Below are positions 6,376-8,985 of a stretch of DNA of 8,985 bases, in pieces. The stretch is from an uncultured Lachnospiraceae bacterium (GTDB lineage Bacteria; Bacillota; Clostridia; Lachnospirales; Lachnospiraceae). The position numbers and the translations under genes are program-made. The stretch is from positions 1 through 8,985 of the forward strand of contig CACZSE010000149.1 in assembly GCA_902783735.1 (NCBI GenBank), written 5' to 3'. Position 1 is the stretch's first letter. The number at the start of each line of letters is the position of its first letter. The notes under the pieces are model-generated. The model was given only the letters and a program-made list of their open reading frames with translations, did not search any database and was not told where the DNA came from.

Positions 6376-6455
6376 AAATAAATCGCCGGCCTGAACTCGC
6401 TTCTCATCTTTCGATGGATGGTAGGGAACCATTTGGTCAGACCGACGATTTATTT
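6376..6455 (-). ncRNA. 80-nt structured element with a 19-bp closing stem; probable tyrS terminator or small RNA
   Basis: The arms at 6376-6394 and 6437-6455 pair over 19 consecutive positions when read as minus-strand RNA, including two G-U pairs. Read as plus-strand RNA, those two positions become C-A mismatches, so the structure belongs to the minus strand. The 42-nt apical region can form CATC-GAAA-GATG (6405-6416), a GNRA-capped hairpin, and either GGT-ACC or ACCA-TGGT just before it. After the stem the minus strand reads TTTTTG within a T-rich stretch (about 6370-6378), fitting an intrinsic terminator 150 nt downstream of tyrS. GCAATT (6364-6369) and AATTGC (6460-6465) could extend the pairing outside. 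The branched head is more elaborate than a simple terminator needs. I recognise no known RNA family. Confidence 0.55.
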
Positions 6456-6605
6456 AATTAATTGCAAGATGAATAACTATTGATTTTTGGGCGGAGAAAA
6501 AATTTCTTCCATGACTTTATGATATACTCTTGCAATATAAAATGGAATTAACATATCCTTAAGTTGCCTTAATATTTGTTAAGAAATTTACCGTTATAGG
6601 AAAAT

Positions 6606-7838
6606 TTAACCCATTTTCACTCTCTTATAATTCTTCTTTCCACGACGTACAACTATTCCGTCGCCCCTTAACTTTTCGGGGTCGTAAATAGTCTTGATAT
6701 CGGTAACCTTTGTATCATCAACCGTTACGCCGCCCTGTTCAACAGCTCGTCTTGCTTCGCTTCTTGATGCGCACAGTCCCGAATTGGCAAGTATTCCAAG
6801 AATATCGATCACGCCGTCTTTTAACATATCCTCTGTGATAACGGCTGTAGGCATTTCCAAAGTAGCCGCACCCGAAAACAGTGCTCTTGCGCTCTCCTGA
6901 GCCTTCTTTGCCTCTTCTTCTCCATGTACGAGGTTCGTGAGTTCGTAAGCAAGTATCTCCTTTGCCTTGTTAAGCTCTGCTCCTTCCCATTTATCCATCT
7001 CATCGATCTGTTCAAGAGGAAGGAAGGTTAACATCCTTATCATTCTTAAGACATCGGCATCGGCAACATTTCTCCAGTACTGGTAGAAATCGAAAGGAGA
7101 AGTCTTATTGGGATCGAGCCATACCGCACCGCTTACGGTCTTACCCATCTTCTTTCCTTCCGAATTGAGAAGAAGAGTCTGGGTCATTGCCTGCGCGTCA
7201 TTCTTTCCGAGTTTCTTTCTTATGAGCTCTCTTCCACCGAGCATGTTGCTCCACTGATCGTCTCCGCCAAACTGGAGATTACAGCCGTATCTTCTGTAGA
7301 GCTCAAGGAAATCGTAGCTCTGCATGATCATGTAGTTAAACTCAAGGAAGGTAAGGCCGCCGTCCCTGTCCATACGCTGCTTAAAGCACTCTGCACGCAG
7401 CATGTTCGTAACAGAGAAGTAAGGTCCTACTTCACGAAGTACATCCACATAGTTTAATTTCAAAAGCCAGTCGGCATTGTTTACAAGTAATGCCTTGCCG
7501 TCGGAAAAGTCTATAAATCTGCTCATCTGCTTTTTAAAGCATTCGATATTGTGATCGATGTCTTCTTTTGTGAGCATCTTTCTCATGTCGGTCTTTCCGG
7601 AAGGATCTCCGATCATGCCGGTCCCTCCGCCCAGAAGAGCTATAGGCTTGTTGCCTGCCATCTGAAGTCTCTTCATAAGACAAAGTGCCATGAAATGTCC
7701 TACATGGAGGCTGTCTGCGGTAGGATCGAAACCGATATAAAAGGTTGCCTTGCCGTTGTTGACAAGCTCTCTTATGCCTTCTTCATCCGTAAGCTGTGCA
7801 AGAAGTCCTCTTGCTTTTAATTCTTCAAAAATTCCCAT
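6606..7838 (-). CDS. tyrS: Tyrosyl-tRNA synthetase
   Basis: It charges tRNA-Tyr with tyrosine in the cytosol. The 410-residue class I synthetase has the HIGH-type motif HVGH (45-48) and the KMSKS-type motif KMGKT (230-234). Tyrosine-pocket residues fall at the same numbers as in the Bacillus stearothermophilus enzyme: Y34, D78 (GDPSG), Y169, Q173 and D176 ([12 protein letters not shown]). The C-terminal part from about residue 345 is the S4-like RNA-binding domain ([18 protein letters not shown] to the end). AAAGGA (7849-7854), 10 nt upstream, supports the ATG. The 67-nt gap to the upstream VWA gene is too short for a T-box leader and shows no clear promoter, so tyrS is probably co-transcribed with that gene. 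Transcription likely ends at the palindrome about 150 nt downstream. Confidence 0.97.
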   Translation of the reverse strand: MGIFEELKARGLLAQLTDEEGIRELVNNGKATFYIGFDPTADSLHVGHFMALCLMKRLQMAGNKPIALLGGGTGMIGDPSGKTDMRKMLTKEDIDHNIECFKKQMSRFIDFSDGKALLVNNADWLLKLNYVDVLREVGPYFSVTNMLRAECFKQRMDRDGGLTFLEFNYMIMQSYDFLELYRRYGCNLQFGGDDQWSNMLGGRELIRKKLGKNDAQAMTQTLLLNSEGKKMGKTVSGAVWLDPNKTSPFDFYQYWRNVADADVLRMIRMLTFLPLEQIDEMDKWEGAELNKAKEILAYELTNLVHGEEEAKKAQESARALFSGAATLEMPTAVITEDMLKDGVIDILGILANSGLCASRSEARRAVEQGGVTVDDTKVTDIKTIYDPEKLRGDGIVVRRGKKNYKRVKMG

Positions 7839-7884
7839 TTTAATATATTCCTTTCACTCGATCGTTTTGGGATGTATAGGATCT

Positions 7885-7897
7885 GTCATGATATGAC
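7885..7897. repeat. Short palindrome GTCAT-GAT-ATGAC before tyrS
   Basis: Two perfect 5-bp arms flank a 3-nt centre, just downstream of the VWA stop and 47 nt before the tyrS start. It could be an operator half-site pair or chance; it is too small to act as a terminator and has no T-run. Confidence 0.3.
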
Positions 7898-7905
7898 GTA
7901 CATTA

Positions 7906-8985
7906 TCATTTCCCTGTCATGAGCATCGTCATGGCACTATTAAGCCCCTCTACCGTGAGCCTGTACATGGGAAATATCGTCTTTACAGCAGTCTCCGCCT
8001 CTCTCCACGGGGCATGACCGACTGCCATCTTCGGATTCATCCATACGATCCTTTTATAATGTCTTTTCATGAGCAATAACCATTCCCAGCCGCTAAGTCC
8101 GCCGTTGGGTCCGCGGTAATTGCCCGAATCACTGTACAGTTCCTCCGGAGCCATGGCTGCATCGCCCACAATTATAACTTTATAATCACTGTCAAGATTT
8201 CTGAACATCCATTCAGTATCTATCCAGTCGCCATTCTCACACTCCGGAGTATTATAAAGCTTACTGTAAATACAATTGTGGAAATAATAGACTTTTACGT
8301 CCTTATAGTGATTCGATTTATTTATTGACTGGAACAGCTCGTTCATGAGACTCGAATAGGGTATCATGGTTCCGCCGCTGTCCATGAGCAATAACAGTTT
8401 TACGGAATTTTTCCTTGGTTTTTCCATGACGATCTGCAGCACGCCGCCGTTATTGCAGGTCTTGTCGATAGTTCCGTCAATATCAAGCTCTGTTTTCGGG
8501 ATATCAAGCTTTGTCGAAAACTGACGCAGTTTTCTTAAAGCCTGCATAAACTGTCTGTTGTCGATTATGCGGTCATCTCTGAAATCGGAATATTTCTTTG
8601 CGCCTATGACCGCAAACGCAGACTGATAGCCGCTCTTACCTCCGACTCTGACTCCTCCGACATTTCCGCCGGTATTACCAAAGCTGGTCTTTCCCATGGT
8701 TCCTATCCAGTGAGAGCCTCCGTTATGCTCGCTGTCCTGATCCCGCAAACGTGCCTTGAATTTCTCTTCAACGTCGTCTTTATCGATCTGCAGATCTTCC
8801 ATTTGGTTAAGCCACTGCCTCTCGGTTTCGGCAATAAACTCTTCCATGTCGGATTTATCCAGCCATTTGAGCATGTTCGCACCGACTTCGGGCTCATAAT
8901 GAGCTCCTTTGAAGTTATTCTCAAAGACCATATCGAACTTATCATATTCAGTTTCACTTTTGACCAGTATCATGCGGCACAGATA
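7906..8985 (-). CDS. VWA domain protein, CoxE-like, N-terminus beyond right edge
   Basis: The frame stays open to the last base, giving 359 visible residues. An internal ATG (8971-8973) is a possible start, but it has no ribosome site, and the residues around it (YLCRMILVKSETEYDKFD) read like the interior of this family, so the true start is probably some 40-50 codons upstream. Numbered from that ATG, the first 165 residues include a charged helix and a glycine-rich stretch (about 92-115). A VWA fold follows with MIDAS-like DSGGTM (198-203), YYFHNCIY (229-236), GDAAMAPEE (270-278) and WMNP (311-314), ending LTVEGLNSAMTMLM. The pattern matches uncharacterised CoxE-like VWA proteins (COG3825 type), which usually pair with a MoxR-type AAA+ ATPase; that partner would lie outside the window. 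The MIDAS reads DxGGT where DxSxS is typical, a form I recall as usual for this subfamily. Confidence 0.85.
   Translation of the reverse strand, partial: YLCRMILVKSETEYDKFDMVFENNFKGAHYEPEVGANMLKWLDKSDMEEFIAETERQWLNQMEDLQIDKDDVEEKFKARLRDQDSEHNGGSHWIGTMGKTSFGNTGGNVGGVRVGGKSGYQSAFAVIGAKKYSDFRDDRIIDNRQFMQALRKLRQFSTKLDIPKTELDIDGTIDKTCNNGGVLQIVMEKPRKNSVKLLLLMDSGGTMIPYSSLMNELFQSINKSNHYKDVKVYYFHNCIYSKLYNTPECENGDWIDTEWMFRNLDSDYKVIIVGDAAMAPEELYSDSGNYRGPNGGLSGWEWLLLMKRHYKRIVWMNPKMAVGHAPWREAETAVKTIFPMYRLTVEGLNSAMTMLMTGK

Larger units (their letters stand above)
6260..6605 (-). other. 346-nt intergenic region between tyrS and yerB
   Basis: No convincing gene is seen on either strand. In minus-strand order it contains three items. 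First is an AT-rich stretch after tyrS with alternating CTTAA/TTAAG arms (6559-6583). Second is the large palindrome at 6376-6455. Third is the yerB promoter at 6333-6361 with a leader of about 67 nt. That leader holds two small hairpins, AAGG-CCTT (about 6314-6328) and TGGC-GCCA (about 6283-6296), neither resembling a known riboswitch. Confidence 0.6.

Noticed and set aside
6376..6455. Miniature transposable element reading of the palindrome
   Set aside because: No flanking target-site duplication is visible, and the G-U pairs plus the T-run favour an RNA function; a genome-wide copy search would be needed to revive this.
6477..6554. 25-codon minus-strand ORF after tyrS
   Set aside because: AAGGAT abuts its ATG with too little spacing for a ribosome site, and the peptide shows no recognisable feature; likely chance.

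Overview
The window looks like core chromosome of a low-to-mid GC Gram-positive anaerobe of the Clostridia, most likely a Lachnospiraceae member of the Butyrivibrio/Pseudobutyrivibrio kind. This is inferred from the protein mix (a YerB-type DUF3048 lipoprotein, a Bst-numbered TyrRS, MgtE, a membrane-anchored MutS-like ATPase), the strong AAAGGAG ribosome sites and base composition judged by eye. All eight confident genes are on the minus strand, so transcription runs from high to low coordinates. No insertion sequence, phage gene, CRISPR array, rRNA or convincing tRNA was seen.

Right end, in transcription order. A VWA/CoxE-like protein runs off the right edge; its N-terminus lies outside the window. 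After 67 nt comes tyrS, tyrosyl-tRNA synthetase. A 346-nt intergenic region follows. It holds a long imperfect palindrome with a 19-bp stem (the probable tyrS terminator, or a small structured RNA) and a good sigma-A promoter. That promoter drives a DUF3048 (YerB-like) lipoprotein gene, which ends at a hairpin.

Middle. A tightly packed set follows: punA (purine nucleoside phosphorylase), mtaD (5'-methylthioadenosine/S-adenosylhomocysteine deaminase), a MutS-domain-V ATPase with predicted membrane helices, and rnhA (ribonuclease HI). Spacings are 31 nt, 8 nt and a 4-nt ATGA overlap, so this is very probably one operon. The first two enzymes form a logical purine-salvage pair: deamination of the adenine moiety followed by phosphorolysis to hypoxanthine. 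How the MutS-like ATPase and RNase H relate to them is not evident.

Left end. A promoter whose -35 box lies inside the last codons of rnhA precedes a 64-residue single-pass membrane protein of unknown function. About 175 nt further on is mgtE, a magnesium transporter whose N-terminal domain is visible before it runs off the left edge. The mgtE leader lacks a recognisable M-box. It contains a 33-codon ORF with a strong ribosome site that overlaps the mgtE start, plus a small hairpin resembling a tRNA T-arm.

Nothing here is a clear new defence or mobile system. The items most worth a second look are the 19-bp-stem RNA element, the mgtE leader ORF, the membrane MutS-like ATPase and the VWA protein with its non-standard MIDAS.
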